Positions 8,742 through 17,217 of a stretch of DNA of 64,000 nt are shown here, piece by piece. Source of the stretch: DASXMT01 sp963781305 (GTDB taxonomy: Bacteria > Actinomycetota > Acidimicrobiia > Acidimicrobiales > RAAP-2); NCBI GenBank assembly GCA_963781305.1, contig CAWAFL010000001.1, positions 372,001 through 436,000 on the forward strand. The letters run 5' to 3'. Position 1 is the stretch's first letter. Each line of letters begins with the position of its first letter. The position numbers and the translations under genes were made by a program. The notes below the pieces were generated by a model. That model saw only the letters and a program-made list of their open reading frames with translations, did not search any database and was not told the DNA's origin.

Positions 8742-9697
8742 GCACCGCTCGGAACATCCCGGGTGACCGTGGGCTGACCCTCCGCATGTTCACCACTGGC
8801 CTCTTGCTGGTCCTGCTGTACGGAGCGGTGGTGGGCATCCTCATCGCCGTGGGTATCTCCTACGTGGTCGTGCTGGTCATCGCCGGCGTCCTCCTGTTCT
8901 GCCAGTACTGGTTCTCCGACAAGATCGCCCTGTTCGGCATGGGCGGTCGCATCGTGACCCCGGAACAGGCGCCCGAGCTCCACGGGGTCATCGACCGGCT
9001 GTGCGCCCTGGCCGACATGAAGAAGCCCCGGGTGGCGATAGCCGACACCGACGTGCCCAATGCCTTCGCCACCGGGCGCAGCCCGAACAACGCGGTGGTG
9101 TGCGCCACCGCCGGCCTCATGCGCCGCCTGGACGAGCCCGAGCTCGAGGCCGTGTTGGCCCATGAGCTGTCCCACGTGGCCCACCGCGACGTGGCCGTGA
9201 TGACCATCGCCAGCTTCCTCGGCGTGGTGGCCGGGCTGGTCACCCGGATCATGTTCTGGACCGGGTTGATGGGCGGCTTCGGCGGGAACAATCGGGGAGG
9301 CGGGAACAACAACAGCGGCGACCAAGCGGCCATGGTGGAGATGATGGTCCTGTTGGTGTCGGTGGCTGTCTATGCCATCAGCTTCCTGCTGACCCGGGCG
9401 CTGTCCCGCTACCGGGAGCTTGCCGCCGACCGCTCTGGTGCATTGCTCACCGGGCAGCCCTCGGTGCTGGCTTCGGCCCTGGTGAAGGTGACTGGCGAAA
9501 TGTCGCGCATCCCCACCCGGGACCTTCGCTCGGCAGAGACGTTCAATGCCTTCTATTTCACGCCGGCGCTGTCGAGCAACAACAAGAACAGCGGCAACGG
9601 TTTCAGCATCTCCTCCCTGTTCTCCACGCACCCCTCGCTCCAACAGCGACTGGACCAGCTGGCCCGCATCGAGGCCGAGCTGGGCCGGCCGGCCTGA
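8738..9697 (+). CDS. htpX: HtpX-like M48 membrane zinc protease
   Basis: 319 residues. Two N-terminal membrane segments (17-60) precede the zinc motif HELSH (142-146); the third ligand is E227 in SRYRELAADRSG, after two more hydrophobic helices (151-175 and 200-220). A Gly/Asn-rich loop lies at 179-194. HtpX degrades damaged membrane proteins at the cytoplasmic face. Overlap with pspAA and the downstream pspAB tie it to the Psp envelope-stress response. Confidence 0.93.
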   Translation: MSTARNIPGDRGLTLRMFTTGLLLVLLYGAVVGILIAVGISYVVVLVIAGVLLFCQYWFSDKIALFGMGGRIVTPEQAPELHGVIDRLCALADMKKPRVAIADTDVPNAFATGRSPNNAVVCATAGLMRRLDEPELEAVLAHELSHVAHRDVAVMTIASFLGVVAGLVTRIMFWTGLMGGFGGNNRGGGNNNSGDQAAMVEMMVLLVSVAVYAISFLLTRALSRYRELAADRSGALLTGQPSVLASALVKVTGEMSRIPTRDLRSAETFNAFYFTPALSSNNKNSGNGFSISSLFSTHPSLQQRLDQLARIEAELGRPA

Positions 9698-9745
9698 CCC
9701 CGGCGATGGGTCAGCGGGCGGCCGGCAGGGTAGATCTGCGGGCAT

Positions 9746-9793
9746 GCCGAATGTCGGTCCGAACCTCGGGTCCTTGCGCAGGCCGAATGTCGG
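9746..9793. repeat. Duplicated 12-bp segment downstream of htpX
   Basis: GCCGAATGTCGG occurs at 9746 and 9782, within two loosely similar 36-bp blocks in the 116-bp gap between the htpX stop and pspAB. It is a weak case of the post-stop duplications seen across the window. Confidence 0.45.
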
Positions 9794-9813
9794 GCCAAAC
9801 GGTGGGCCGGTAG

Positions 9814-10422
9814 ATGGGCAAGCGCCTCGACGCGTTGATGGGCCGCACCAAGCCCATCCAGGCCAACCTGGATGCCCTGTTCGCCCTGCCCTCGGCGGCC
9901 ATCACCCTGCAAAGCGCCGCGGGTCTGACCGCATCGGGCCGGGCCGGCGTTTGCTACAAGCCGCCCACGGGCCAGTCTTTCGACGACATGCAGGCCGAAG
10001 TGATGAAGCTGTTGGCCATGGAGGGCGGAGGCACGCTGCGGTCGTCCGAGGACTCCTACGGCTACCACTGGGTGGTGGTGGAGAACGCCGACACGCAGGC
10101 CCTGGTCACCCAGGTGCACCTGGTCAATTCCTCGTTGAGCGACGCCGGCTGGGGCCCGCAGCTCCTGTGCTCGGTCTTCGGGATCGGGCCCGCACCCAAA
10201 GACGCCGATCCGGCTGACGGTCCCCCGGCCATCATCATCCCGTCCACCGAGTACCTCGTCTATCTATTCAAGCGGGGAACGTTCTATCCGTTCGTGCCCG
10301 ATGGCAAGGAACACCGCAGTACCGACAAGGAGTTCAAGCTCAAGAGCCTGCTCGCCAATGACCTGGTCATCGAGCAGGATCTCGACCGCTGGTTCCCGCT
10401 CTGGAACCTGCCCGTCGGCTGA
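9814..10422 (+). CDS. pspAB: PspA-associated protein PspAB
   Basis: 202 residues resembling PspAB, found with htpX and pspA in actinobacteria. Recognisable blocks: GKRLDALMGRTKPIQANLDA (2-21), GRAGVCYKPPTGQSFDDMQA, DSYGYHWVVVEN near 75 and DRWFPLWNLPVG at the C-terminus. No membrane segment; function unknown. It follows htpX after 116 bp containing a weak repeat. The stop TGA at 10420-10422 lies inside the first unit of an 18-bp repeat array. Confidence 0.88.
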   Translation: MGKRLDALMGRTKPIQANLDALFALPSAAITLQSAAGLTASGRAGVCYKPPTGQSFDDMQAEVMKLLAMEGGGTLRSSEDSYGYHWVVVENADTQALVTQVHLVNSSLSDAGWGPQLLCSVFGIGPAPKDADPADGPPAIIIPSTEYLVYLFKRGTFYPFVPDGKEHRSTDKEFKLKSLLANDLVIEQDLDRWFPLWNLPVG

Positions 10423-10549
10423 GATCTGCTGGGCGGCTGCGATCTGCTGATCGGCTGCGATCTGCTGGTCGGCTGGTCGGCTGAGATCTACTGGTCGGCC
10501 GAGATCTACCGGTTGGCTGAGATTCGCTGGTCGGCTGAGATCTACTGGC
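10416..10549. repeat. 18-bp tandem array joining two stop codons
   Basis: Seven units close to CGGCTGAGATCTGCTGGT plus one 8-bp partial fill the space between convergent genes. The pspAB stop TGA lies in the first unit and the TAG stop of the pterin dehydratase (10542-10544) lies in the last, so the array spans exactly from stop to stop. Confidence 0.93.
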
Positions 10550-10841
10550 CGTCTCGGAGGGCGGCGATCTCGGTGGCCAGCTCGACGTCCCGCCGGGTGA
10601 TCCCACCCGAATCGTGGGTGGTCAGGGCCAAGGTGACAGTGTTCCAGCGGATGTCGATGTCGGGATGGTGGTCGGCCGCCTCGGCCAGCGCCCCGACTGC
10701 GTTCACGTAGGCCAGGGCGCCGGCAAATCCCTGGCACTTGGTCGTCCGCACCAGTTGGTCGTCCTGATGGGCCCATCCGGTGCCCTCAAGCCCGTTGAGC
10801 GCCTGGCTGAGCTCGTCTGGGGTCAGGACCGGATCGCGCAT
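10542..10841 (-). CDS. 4a-hydroxytetrahydrobiopterin dehydratase (PCD/DCoH family)
   Basis: 99 residues, the normal length. The active-site signature AADHHPDIDIRWNTV (55-69) contains the paired His that dehydrate pterin-4a-carbinolamine, and TTHDSGGITRRDVELA follows. In pterin-dependent hydroxylation this recycles the cofactor; here no aromatic amino acid hydroxylase is visible, and many bacteria use such proteins for other pterins. It is separated from the upstream P450 by one base, so the two are probably one operon. Confidence 0.92.
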   Translation of the reverse strand: MRDPVLTPDELSQALNGLEGTGWAHQDDQLVRTTKCQGFAGALAYVNAVGALAEAADHHPDIDIRWNTVTLALTTHDSGGITRRDVELATEIAALRDGQ

Positions 10842-10842
10842 G

Positions 10843-12048
10843 TCAGGCCCCCACCGGTTGGGTCGGCGTAAACGTCACCGGCATCTCGTCGTAACCGGAC
10901 ACGAAGTTGGCCGCCCGTCTCGGTAGTTCGGTGTCGACGGCCATTGCCAGGTCGGGCAGCCGAGTCAGTAGACGGTCGAACATGACCGACAGCTCCAACC
11001 GGGCCAACCGATTGCCCAGGCAGAAGTGAGCCCCGAACCCAAAGGCCACATGGTCGTTGGGTTGCCGCTCGATATCGAAGCTATCGGCATGCTCGAATAC
11101 GGCCTCGTCCCGGTTGGCCGCCGGGTACAGCAACAGCAGCTTCTGGCCCTTCTTGATGGTCTCGCCGTGCAGGTCCACGTCGCGGGTGGCCGTCCGGGCC
11201 ATGTTCTTGATGGGCGAGACCCAGCGGAGCATCTCCTCGACAGCCAGCAGCATCTTGGAACGGTCGGCCCGGAGCGCCTCGAGCTGGTCGGGGTGGCGGA
11301 GAAGCTCGTACATGCCCCCGCTGATGACGTGGCGGGTGGTCTCATCGCCACCGATGAGGATCAAGAGTGACTCGTGGATCAGGGACGAGTCGTCGAGATG
11401 GTCGCCCTCGATGTCGGCGTGCACCAGCGTGCCGATCACATCGTCGACCCGCCCGTCCTGGCGGCGGTCCTCGATGACATTGGTGCAGTAGGCGGTGTAG
11501 TCGATGAAGGCACCGGCCGCAGCCTCCATGGCCTTGGGGTCGGGGGATCCGAGGGACTTGAGCATGTCGTCGGACCACCGCAAGAGGTCGTCACGGTCTT
11601 TGGGGGCCACCCCGAGCATGTTGCCGATGACGATCATGGGGAGCGGGGCGGCGATGTCCTGGACGAAGTCGGCGCTGCCTTGCTCGCACACGCCGTCGAT
11701 GATCTGGTCGCAGATGACCTGGATGCCCTCCTCGCCCTCTTTGATGCGCTTGGGGGTGAACCCCTCGCTGACCAACCGGCGGCGCCGAAAGTGCTCCGGG
11801 GCGTCCATGTCGATCATCATCGGCAGGGGGCCCGAGTCGGGCCGGATGCCACCGGCGTTCGAAAAGGTCTCTGGGTCCTTGGAGATCTCCTTGACGTCGG
11901 CATGGCGGGTGATGCCCCAGATGTCGGCCTTCTCGTCGTAGTAGGCCGGGGCGTTGTCGCGCATCCAGGCAAAGGCCGGGAAGGGGTTGCCGCCGTAGAA
12001 CTGCCCGTCGACCAGGTTGATCTCGATGTCAGCGGGTGGTCGGGGCAC
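10843..12048 (-). CDS. Cytochrome P450, CYP142/CYP125-like
   Basis: 401 residues. The I-helix motif GGDETTRH, the K-helix E-x-x-R (EEMLR) and the haem loop FGFGAHFCLGN (Cys near residue 343) are intact. The sequence around GGDETTRHVISGGMYELLR and the tail ANFVSGYDEMPVTFTP strongly resembles CYP142, which oxidises the terminal side-chain carbon of cholest-4-en-3-one in mycobacteria; that substrate is inference. GTG 12048 was chosen because GGAGG sits six bases upstream; a TTG at 12096 would be the alternative. Ferredoxin partners are not in the window. Confidence 0.92.
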   Translation of the reverse strand: MPRPPADIEINLVDGQFYGGNPFPAFAWMRDNAPAYYDEKADIWGITRHADVKEISKDPETFSNAGGIRPDSGPLPMMIDMDAPEHFRRRRLVSEGFTPKRIKEGEEGIQVICDQIIDGVCEQGSADFVQDIAAPLPMIVIGNMLGVAPKDRDDLLRWSDDMLKSLGSPDPKAMEAAAGAFIDYTAYCTNVIEDRRQDGRVDDVIGTLVHADIEGDHLDDSSLIHESLLILIGGDETTRHVISGGMYELLRHPDQLEALRADRSKMLLAVEEMLRWVSPIKNMARTATRDVDLHGETIKKGQKLLLLYPAANRDEAVFEHADSFDIERQPNDHVAFGFGAHFCLGNRLARLELSVMFDRLLTRLPDLAMAVDTELPRRAANFVSGYDEMPVTFTPTQPVGA

Positions 12049-12154
12049 CGTGGTCCTCCATGCCTTCTCCAAGCGGTCGGTGGGGTTCGCAGTCAACGAT
12101 ACCGAGACGGGAGTCCCAGTACCGAGACAGTTGGAACACGTTCATTTGCAACAC

Positions 12155-12182
12155 GTTCAACCTAGGCCGAGTTCAACCTAGG
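12155..12182. repeat. Duplicated stop-codon segment of the NUDIX gene
   Basis: GTTCAACCTAGG occurs at 12155-12166 and 12171-12182, 16 bp apart. The copy at 12171 contains the TAG stop (12178-12180) of the NUDIX gene, so the end of the gene was duplicated outward. Confidence 0.8.
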
Positions 12183-12648
12183 TCGCGTCGCCAAGCGCCG
12201 GCAGCCGTGCGAGCAGGTCCACTTGGGCGGCGATGAGCTTGTCTCGGGCCACGTCCAGGGAGAACCACGCTGCCCGGTCCACCTCCGGGAAGGACTGCCG
12301 TTGGCCCGAGCGGGGCGGCCACTCCATCTCGAACTGGTTGGACGTGATGTCCGACGGGTCGAAGTCGCCCTCGACGGCCCAGGCCCGTACCCGTTTCCCA
12401 CCCGACTGCGTGATCTCGCCCAGATCGGTCCGTGGACCACGCGGCGCTGGACGGCCCAGTTCTTCGGAGAATTCCCGTTCGGCCACGGCGGACAGTGCTT
12501 CGCCTTCTTCGACCTCACCCTTGGGGATCGACCAGGCTCCAGCATCTCGCCGGGACCAGAAGGGACCGCCGGGATGGACCAGCAGCACCTCGGTGTTCCC
12601 GTTGGCGCCCCGGCGGAAAACGAGAAGTCCGGCGCTCAGGGCGGCCAT
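12178..12648 (-). CDS. NUDIX hydrolase
   Basis: 156 residues with a full Nudix box: GEVEEGEALSAVAEREFSEE (44-63) followed by LG, preceded by WSIPKG. The N-terminus SAGLLVFRR and EVLLVHPGGPFW match the group often annotated as diadenosine-polyphosphate or general NDP-x hydrolases. Metal-dependent cleavage of a nucleoside diphosphate linkage is expected; substrate unknown. A single minus-strand gene between the P450 and fumC. Confidence 0.92.
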   Translation of the reverse strand: MAALSAGLLVFRRGANGNTEVLLVHPGGPFWSRRDAGAWSIPKGEVEEGEALSAVAEREFSEELGRPAPRGPRTDLGEITQSGGKRVRAWAVEGDFDPSDITSNQFEMEWPPRSGQRQSFPEVDRAAWFSLDVARDKLIAAQVDLLARLPALGDAT

Positions 12649-12686
12649 TGATTATCGAGCCGGTGGGTCTTCGCTGGTGCTGTCTG

Positions 12687-12709
12687 GGCTGAGGCTCGGC
12701 TGAGGCTCA
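12687..12709. repeat. 11-bp tandem copies at the fumC stop
   Basis: GGCTGAGGCTC occurs at 12687 and 12698, the second copy overlapping the fumC stop (TGA on the minus strand, 12707-12709). Confidence 0.65.
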
Positions 12710-14086
12710 GGGGTGGGTCATGGACTCGGGACGAACCGCTTTGTCGAACTGCTCCCCGGTGAGGAGCCCGAGCTCGACGGCGGCCTCGCGCAAGGTGCTG
12801 CCCTCCTGGTGGGCCTTCTTGGCCACCTTGGCCGCGTTGTCGTAGCCGATCAGGGGATTGAGCGCGGTGACCAGCATGAGCGAATTGTTCAGGTGTTGGC
12901 GGATGCGCTCCTCGTTGGGCTCCAGGCCGACCACGCAGAACTTGGTGAAGGCGTCGGACGCCTCGGTCAGGAGGTCCACCGAGTGGAGGAAGTTGTGGAT
13001 GATGACCGGCTTGGCCACGTTCAACTCCAGGTTGCCCCGGCCGCCGGCCATAGCGATAGCCGTGTCGTTGCCGTGCACTTGGATGCAGACCATGATCATG
13101 GCTTCGCTCTGGGTCGGGTTGACCTTCCCCGGCATGATGGATGATCCCGGTTCGTTCTCGGGCAGCCGGAGCTCTCCGAGGCCCGAGCGGGGTCCCGAGC
13201 CCAACCACCGGATGTCGTCGGCGATCTTGATGAGGGAGACGGCCAGGGTGCGTAGGACGCCGCTGGCCGCCACGAAGGCGTCGTGGGCGGCCAGGGCGGC
13301 GAACTTGTTGGGGGCGGACACGAACGGGAGACCGGTGATCTCGGCGATGGTCTGAGCCACCCGATCGCCGAACTCGGGATGGGTGTTGAGCCCGGTGCCC
13401 ACCGCCGTCCCCCCTGCGGCCAGCTCGTACAGGTCGCCCAGCGAGTACTCGATGCGCTTCAGATCGGCATCGAGCTGGGCCACGTACCCCGAGAATTCCT
13501 GGCCCAGCGTCAGGGGCACGGCGTCCATCAGGTGGGTGCGCCCGATCTTGGTGATGTCGGCAAATGCCGCCGACTTGGCGGCCAGGGTGTCGCGCAGGTG
13601 GCGGATGGCCGGCAACAGGCGGTGGGTGATCTCTTCGACCGCCGCGATGTGCATCGCCGTGGGAAAGGTGTCGTTCGACGATTGGGACATGTTGACGTCG
13701 TCGTTGGGGTGGATGGGATCCTTGGATCCCTGCACGCCGCCGGCCAGCTCGATGGCCCGGTTGGAGATGACCTCGTTGGCGTTCATGTTGCTTTGGGTGC
13801 CGCTGCCCGTTTGCCAAACGCTGAGCGGGAAATGATCGTCCAGCTTGCCGGCCGACACCTCACGGGCGGCGGTCACGATGAGCTCCGCTTTCTCGGCCGA
13901 GAGCTTGCCCAGGTCGGCATTGACTCGGGCCGATGCCTCCTTCAGGATGCCGATGGCCCGGATCAGGGGCTCGGGCATGCGATCGTCTCCGATGGGGAAA
14001 TGAACGAGCGAACGGGCGGTCTGGGCGCCGTAGTACCGGTCCGACGGCACCTCGATCTCACCCATGCTGTCGGTTTCTTTGCGCAT
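12707..14086 (-). CDS. fumC: Fumarate hydratase class II
   Basis: 459 residues, as expected for FumC, which interconverts fumarate and malate in the TCA cycle. SGTQSNMNANE near 97, the HPNDDVNMSQSSNDTFPTAM stretch near 128, TKIGRTHLMDAVPLTLGQE and the superfamily signature GSSIMPGKVNP near 316 are all intact. ATG 14086 (MRKETDSMGEIEVP) gives the standard N-terminus; the frame is open further upstream but without homology. Iron-sulfur class I fumarase is not seen. Confidence 0.97.
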   Translation of the reverse strand: MRKETDSMGEIEVPSDRYYGAQTARSLVHFPIGDDRMPEPLIRAIGILKEASARVNADLGKLSAEKAELIVTAAREVSAGKLDDHFPLSVWQTGSGTQSNMNANEVISNRAIELAGGVQGSKDPIHPNDDVNMSQSSNDTFPTAMHIAAVEEITHRLLPAIRHLRDTLAAKSAAFADITKIGRTHLMDAVPLTLGQEFSGYVAQLDADLKRIEYSLGDLYELAAGGTAVGTGLNTHPEFGDRVAQTIAEITGLPFVSAPNKFAALAAHDAFVAASGVLRTLAVSLIKIADDIRWLGSGPRSGLGELRLPENEPGSSIMPGKVNPTQSEAMIMVCIQVHGNDTAIAMAGGRGNLELNVAKPVIIHNFLHSVDLLTEASDAFTKFCVVGLEPNEERIRQHLNNSLMLVTALNPLIGYDNAAKVAKKAHQEGSTLREAAVELGLLTGEQFDKAVRPESMTHP

Positions 14087-14142
14087 GGCCACGGCCAGCT
14101 CCTCTCGCTTACGGAACCCCCAAACAGTGCCGGGCGACGACC

Positions 14143-15075
14143 CTACACGGCTCGGACAGGGTGTGGGATCTCGGCCGAGGAGATCCCGGTGGAGCGGAGC
14201 GCCATGCCTGCTCGCCATACCTGTTTGGCCGTTTCGATGTCCTCGGCTCGGGGTCCGTCCCCTCCCCCCGGCACTTCGAGGATGGCCGGCAATCCTTGGA
14301 GGGCGGGATGGCCCAGCAGGGCGCCGAGGGCTTCAGGCCCGATGGTGCCCTCCCCGATGTTCTCGTGGCGATCCCGGTTCGCACCGAACGGCACCTTCGA
14401 GTCGTTGAGGTGGAGGCAACGGAGCCGATCGAGCCCGACGCTGTTCTCGACGGTCTTCAACAGGGCATCGGCCTCGGCGATGGTCCCGAAGGGCAAGCCC
14501 GACGCCCACAGGTGCTGGGTGTCCAGACATACTCCCAATCGCTCGTCAGCCCTGGCGGCCTCGATGACCTGAGACAGCTCCTCGAAGGTTCGACCGACGG
14601 TGTCTCCCGTCCCCGCGGCGTTCTCGAGCAGGATCGGGCAGGGCAACCGGTCGCCGGCTGGAGTAGCCAGCTCCTGGCCGTCCAGGACCTCAATCAGCGC
14701 GGCCGCTATGTGAGGCAACACGCTGTCGAGTCCCCGGCCTCGATGGCTGCCGATGTGCAACACCAAGCCGTCGGCCCCCATGCCGGAGGCCGTGGCCAGG
14801 TTGGCGGCCAGGCATGCTTGGGACTTGGCCGCCAGCTCAGGGTCGGGGGTGGCCAGGTTGATGAGGTACGTGGCGTGGCAGAAGGTGGCGGTCACTGTTG
14901 GGTCTTGGCGCCGGGCCGATCGGAAGGCGCCGAGGACCTCCGGGCCGTATTGGGTCGGCTTCCACATCCTCGGGCTCTGCGTGAAGATCTGGATGACCTC
15001 TGCCCCCATCGCTGCTCCGCGTTCGAGCGCGGGGACAAGGCCCTTCCCCGCTCTCACCTGGGCTCCGATCCGCAT
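14143..15075 (-). CDS. nfo: Endonuclease IV (AP endonuclease)
   Basis: 310 residues of the TIM-barrel AP endonuclease family, which cuts DNA 5' of abasic sites in base excision repair. Metal-site motifs are visible: HATYLINLA (68-76), LHIGSHRGRG (near 107), LLENAAGTG (near 150), CLDTQHLWASG (near 184) and HLNDSKVPFGANRDRHENIG (219-238). ATG 15075 opens the barrel directly (MRIGAQVRAG). Start region is followed upstream by a 20-bp repeat array. Confidence 0.95.
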   Translation of the reverse strand: MRIGAQVRAGKGLVPALERGAAMGAEVIQIFTQSPRMWKPTQYGPEVLGAFRSARRQDPTVTATFCHATYLINLATPDPELAAKSQACLAANLATASGMGADGLVLHIGSHRGRGLDSVLPHIAAALIEVLDGQELATPAGDRLPCPILLENAAGTGDTVGRTFEELSQVIEAARADERLGVCLDTQHLWASGLPFGTIAEADALLKTVENSVGLDRLRCLHLNDSKVPFGANRDRHENIGEGTIGPEALGALLGHPALQGLPAILEVPGGGDGPRAEDIETAKQVWRAGMALRSTGISSAEIPHPVRAV

Positions 15076-15120
15076 CGGCGCACGGTACCAGTAGGGGTTG
15101 CGACGCCCTCCCCTGCCCCT

Positions 15121-15200
15121 CCCCCGGCGAACCCGCCGTTCATCCGGCGAACCCGCCTCTCATCCGGCGAACCCGCCTCCCATCCGGCGAAACTCGTGGC
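15121..15200. repeat. 20-bp tandem array, four copies
   Basis: Four units close to CATCCGGCGAACCCGCCTCT lie at 15121, 15141, 15161 and 15181 in the 315-bp gap between the divergent nfo and PPOX genes. Unlike most arrays in this window it is upstream of both genes. The remainder of the gap (15201-15390) holds short partial direct repeats of TTCTCGACGTG and no recognisable gene. Confidence 0.9.
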
Positions 15201-15390
15201 CGCGATACAAAGTCGACCGGCCACTAGGCTCAAGATGTCCTGGTGTCGATTCTCGACGTGATTCTCGACGTGTTCTCGACTCGGCTGAACAGGCCAGCAT
15301 CGACGGCGCTATTCGCTTCTCAGACGCAATCGGTGGCTGACCGGCAACAGGTACATCGGCCACATGTAGCCCACAACAAAGGAGCCCTCC

Positions 15391-15795
15391 ATGGCAGAAA
15401 CTCTGACCAAAGCGGCACGCGCCCTCGTCAACCGACCCATCATCGCCAGCGTGGCCACCGTGAGCCATGACGACAAACCACAGCTCACGCCGGTCTGGAT
15501 CGACATCGATGGGAACGATCTGCTCTTCAACACGGCCAAGGGACGGGCCAAGCAGGCCAACCTCGACCGCAACCCCCATGTGGCCGTCTCGGTGGTCGAT
15601 CCCGATGACCCTTACAACGTCGTTGTGGTCCGAGGCGTTGCCGAGCCCACCGAAGAGGGAGCCGACGCGCACATTGACGCATTGGCCAAGAAGTACCTGG
15701 GCCTCGACGAATACCCCATGCGCCAGCCCGGTGAGGTGCGGTTGAAGTACCGGGTTCGGCCCGAGCACATCGTGATGCAGCCCGCCGACGGCTAA
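15391..15795 (+). CDS. PPOX-class F420-dependent-type oxidoreductase
   Basis: 134 residues of the split-barrel FMN/F420-binding fold: RPIIASVATVSHDDKPQLTP (15-34), a WIDIDGNDLLFNTAKGRAKQ cofactor-binding stretch (36-55), NPHVAVSVVDPDDPYNVVVV and YPMRQPGEVRLKYRVRPEHI near the C-terminus. Actinobacterial members commonly bind F420. AGGAG lies eight bases before ATG 15391. Substrate is unknown. Confidence 0.9.
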   Translation: MAETLTKAARALVNRPIIASVATVSHDDKPQLTPVWIDIDGNDLLFNTAKGRAKQANLDRNPHVAVSVVDPDDPYNVVVVRGVAEPTEEGADAHIDALAKKYLGLDEYPMRQPGEVRLKYRVRPEHIVMQPADG

Positions 15796-15846
15796 GCGGA
15801 CCTGGGTGGGGCTGCTGACGGCGGCCCAGTCGGTGTCGAAAGCCGG

Positions 15847-15968
15847 CTCAGTCGATCGTCGTCAGCTGCTCAGTCGATCGTCGTCAGCGGCTCAGTCGAT
15901 CGTCGTCAGCTGCTCAGTCGATCGTCGTCAGCTGCTCAGCCAATCGTCGTCAGCGGCTCAGTCGAACG
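15847..15968. repeat. 22-bp tandem array, five copies plus a partial
   Basis: Unit CTCAGTCGATCGTCGTCAGC plus two bases, with copies starting at 15847, 15869, 15891, 15913 and 15935, and a partial from 15957. The TGA stop of the minus-strand LLM gene (15958-15960) lies in the last, partial copy, so the array grows outward from that stop. Copies differ at one or two bases. Confidence 0.95.
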
Positions 15969-17217
15969 AGGCTGAGTCGAACACCGATCGCAGCGCCGAG
16001 CCGGCCAGCTCCACGAGATCGAGGTCGTCGGCATAGGCCATGGTGAACACCACTCCGTCGACTCCCACCTTGAGCAGTTCGCCGACCTGATCGGCAACGG
16101 CGTCGGGCGATCCCGTCGTGGCTGCAGCGCGGTCGTCGGGGTTCCACGCCTCGTAACTGGCCACCCGATCGAAGCGTTGGACCGCTTCCTTCTCTGTCGG
16201 GGCGATCACCAGCCTTCCCGTTCCGATCCGGCTGATCGCCGCTGGGTCGCGGCCGACCTCTTCACACAGGCGATCCAGGGTGTTGAGCCTGTCGCGCACC
16301 GTCTCGACCCCGCCCGCCAGGGTGACGGCGTCGCCGTATCGAGCAACCAGCTCGAGCACGCTGTCCTCCATGCCCTCCTCCCTCTCCACCCCGCCGACGA
16401 GGATGGGAATTCCCTTGGCCTGGATGGGTCGGGGACGGTTTTGGACCTCTTGAATCCTGTAGTACCGGCCCTCGAACGACGGGACCTCCTCTGTGAACAT
16501 GGCCCGGCAGATATGCAGCCCTTCGGCCAAGCTGTCAACGCGAGCGTCGCGGAACAGGCGAGGAAGCGAGGACTCCTCTCCCTTGGCGCTGTCCTCTCCA
16601 GTAGCGCCGTCCTCTCCTGTGGCGCTGCCCTCTCCTGTGGCGCTGCCCTCTCCTGTGGCGCTGCCCTCTCCTGTGGCGCTGCCCTCTCCGGTGGCGCTGC
16701 CCTCTCCGGTGGCGCTGCCCTCTCCGGTGGCGCTGCCCTCTCCGGTGGCAGTGTCCTTTCCGACGATCATGGCCCCGGGCGCGCCCATGCCCACACCGAG
16801 GACGGCCCGCCCTCCCGACAGCACGTCGACGCCGGTCACGATCTTGGCCAACACCGCGGGGTTGCGGGCGGTCATAGGGGACACCATCGCCCCCAGGCTG
16901 GCCGTCCGGGTGCGGGTGGCCAGTGCGCCGAGCAGCGTGTAGGCCTCGAATGCCGGGGCGCCCTCAGACGATGCCGGTCCCTCCCCCGCGAGGTCGGTGA
17001 CCCATATCGAGTCGAATCCCGACCGCTCGGCCGCCATGGCGATGTCGGCCATGTGCTCAAACCGCGCGGCATGCCCGTTCCGGCGCTCCTGCGGGCCAAC
17101 CGACTCGGGGATGAGCGACTCAGAATCCGTCGACTCTTCAGCAACCGAAGCCGAGCCAACCGAAGCCGGGAATCGCAGTCCGACTCGGGTCAGGACGCGG
17201 CGACCCGGCTCCGTCAT
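15958..17217 (-). CDS. LLM-class oxidoreductase with an internal ATGEGS repeat
   Basis: 419 residues, about 70-80 longer than typical relatives. The LLM barrel is recognisable (RFEHMADIAMAAERSGFDSI near 52-71; LGAMVSPMTARNPAVLAKI; GGRAVLGVGMGAPG near 145). Residues 155-222 consist of about eight ATGEGS hexapeptides and degenerate copies, in a loop after the fourth strand, and residues 20-50 are also Ser/Glu-rich. The barrel resumes at LFRDARVDSLAEGLHICRAM. The start overlaps the upstream LLM gene by four bases (ATGA). It is the last gene of a six-gene operon. Confidence 0.88.
   Translation of the reverse strand: MTEPGRRVLTRVGLRFPASVGSASVAEESTDSESLIPESVGPQERRNGHAARFEHMADIAMAAERSGFDSIWVTDLAGEGPASSEGAPAFEAYTLLGALATRTRTASLGAMVSPMTARNPAVLAKIVTGVDVLSGGRAVLGVGMGAPGAMIVGKDTATGEGSATGEGSATGEGSATGEGSATGEGSATGEGSATGEGSATGEDGATGEDSAKGEESSLPRLFRDARVDSLAEGLHICRAMFTEEVPSFEGRYYRIQEVQNRPRPIQAKGIPILVGGVEREEGMEDSVLELVARYGDAVTLAGGVETVRDRLNTLDRLCEEVGRDPAAISRIGTGRLVIAPTEKEAVQRFDRVASYEAWNPDDRAAATTGSPDAVADQVGELLKVGVDGVVFTMAYADDLDLVELAGSALRSVFDSASFD
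16578..16756. repeat. 18-bp in-frame tandem array inside an LLM gene
   Basis: Unit TCTCCTGTGGCGCTGCCC on the + strand. Four units with CTCCTGTGG are followed by four with CTCCGGTGG, flanked by degenerate copies, which indicates at least two rounds of expansion. All units keep the reading frame. Confidence 0.95.

Noticed and set aside
15201..15390. Small RNA or riboswitch upstream of the PPOX gene
   Set aside because: Only short direct repeats are visible; no recognisable conserved structure.
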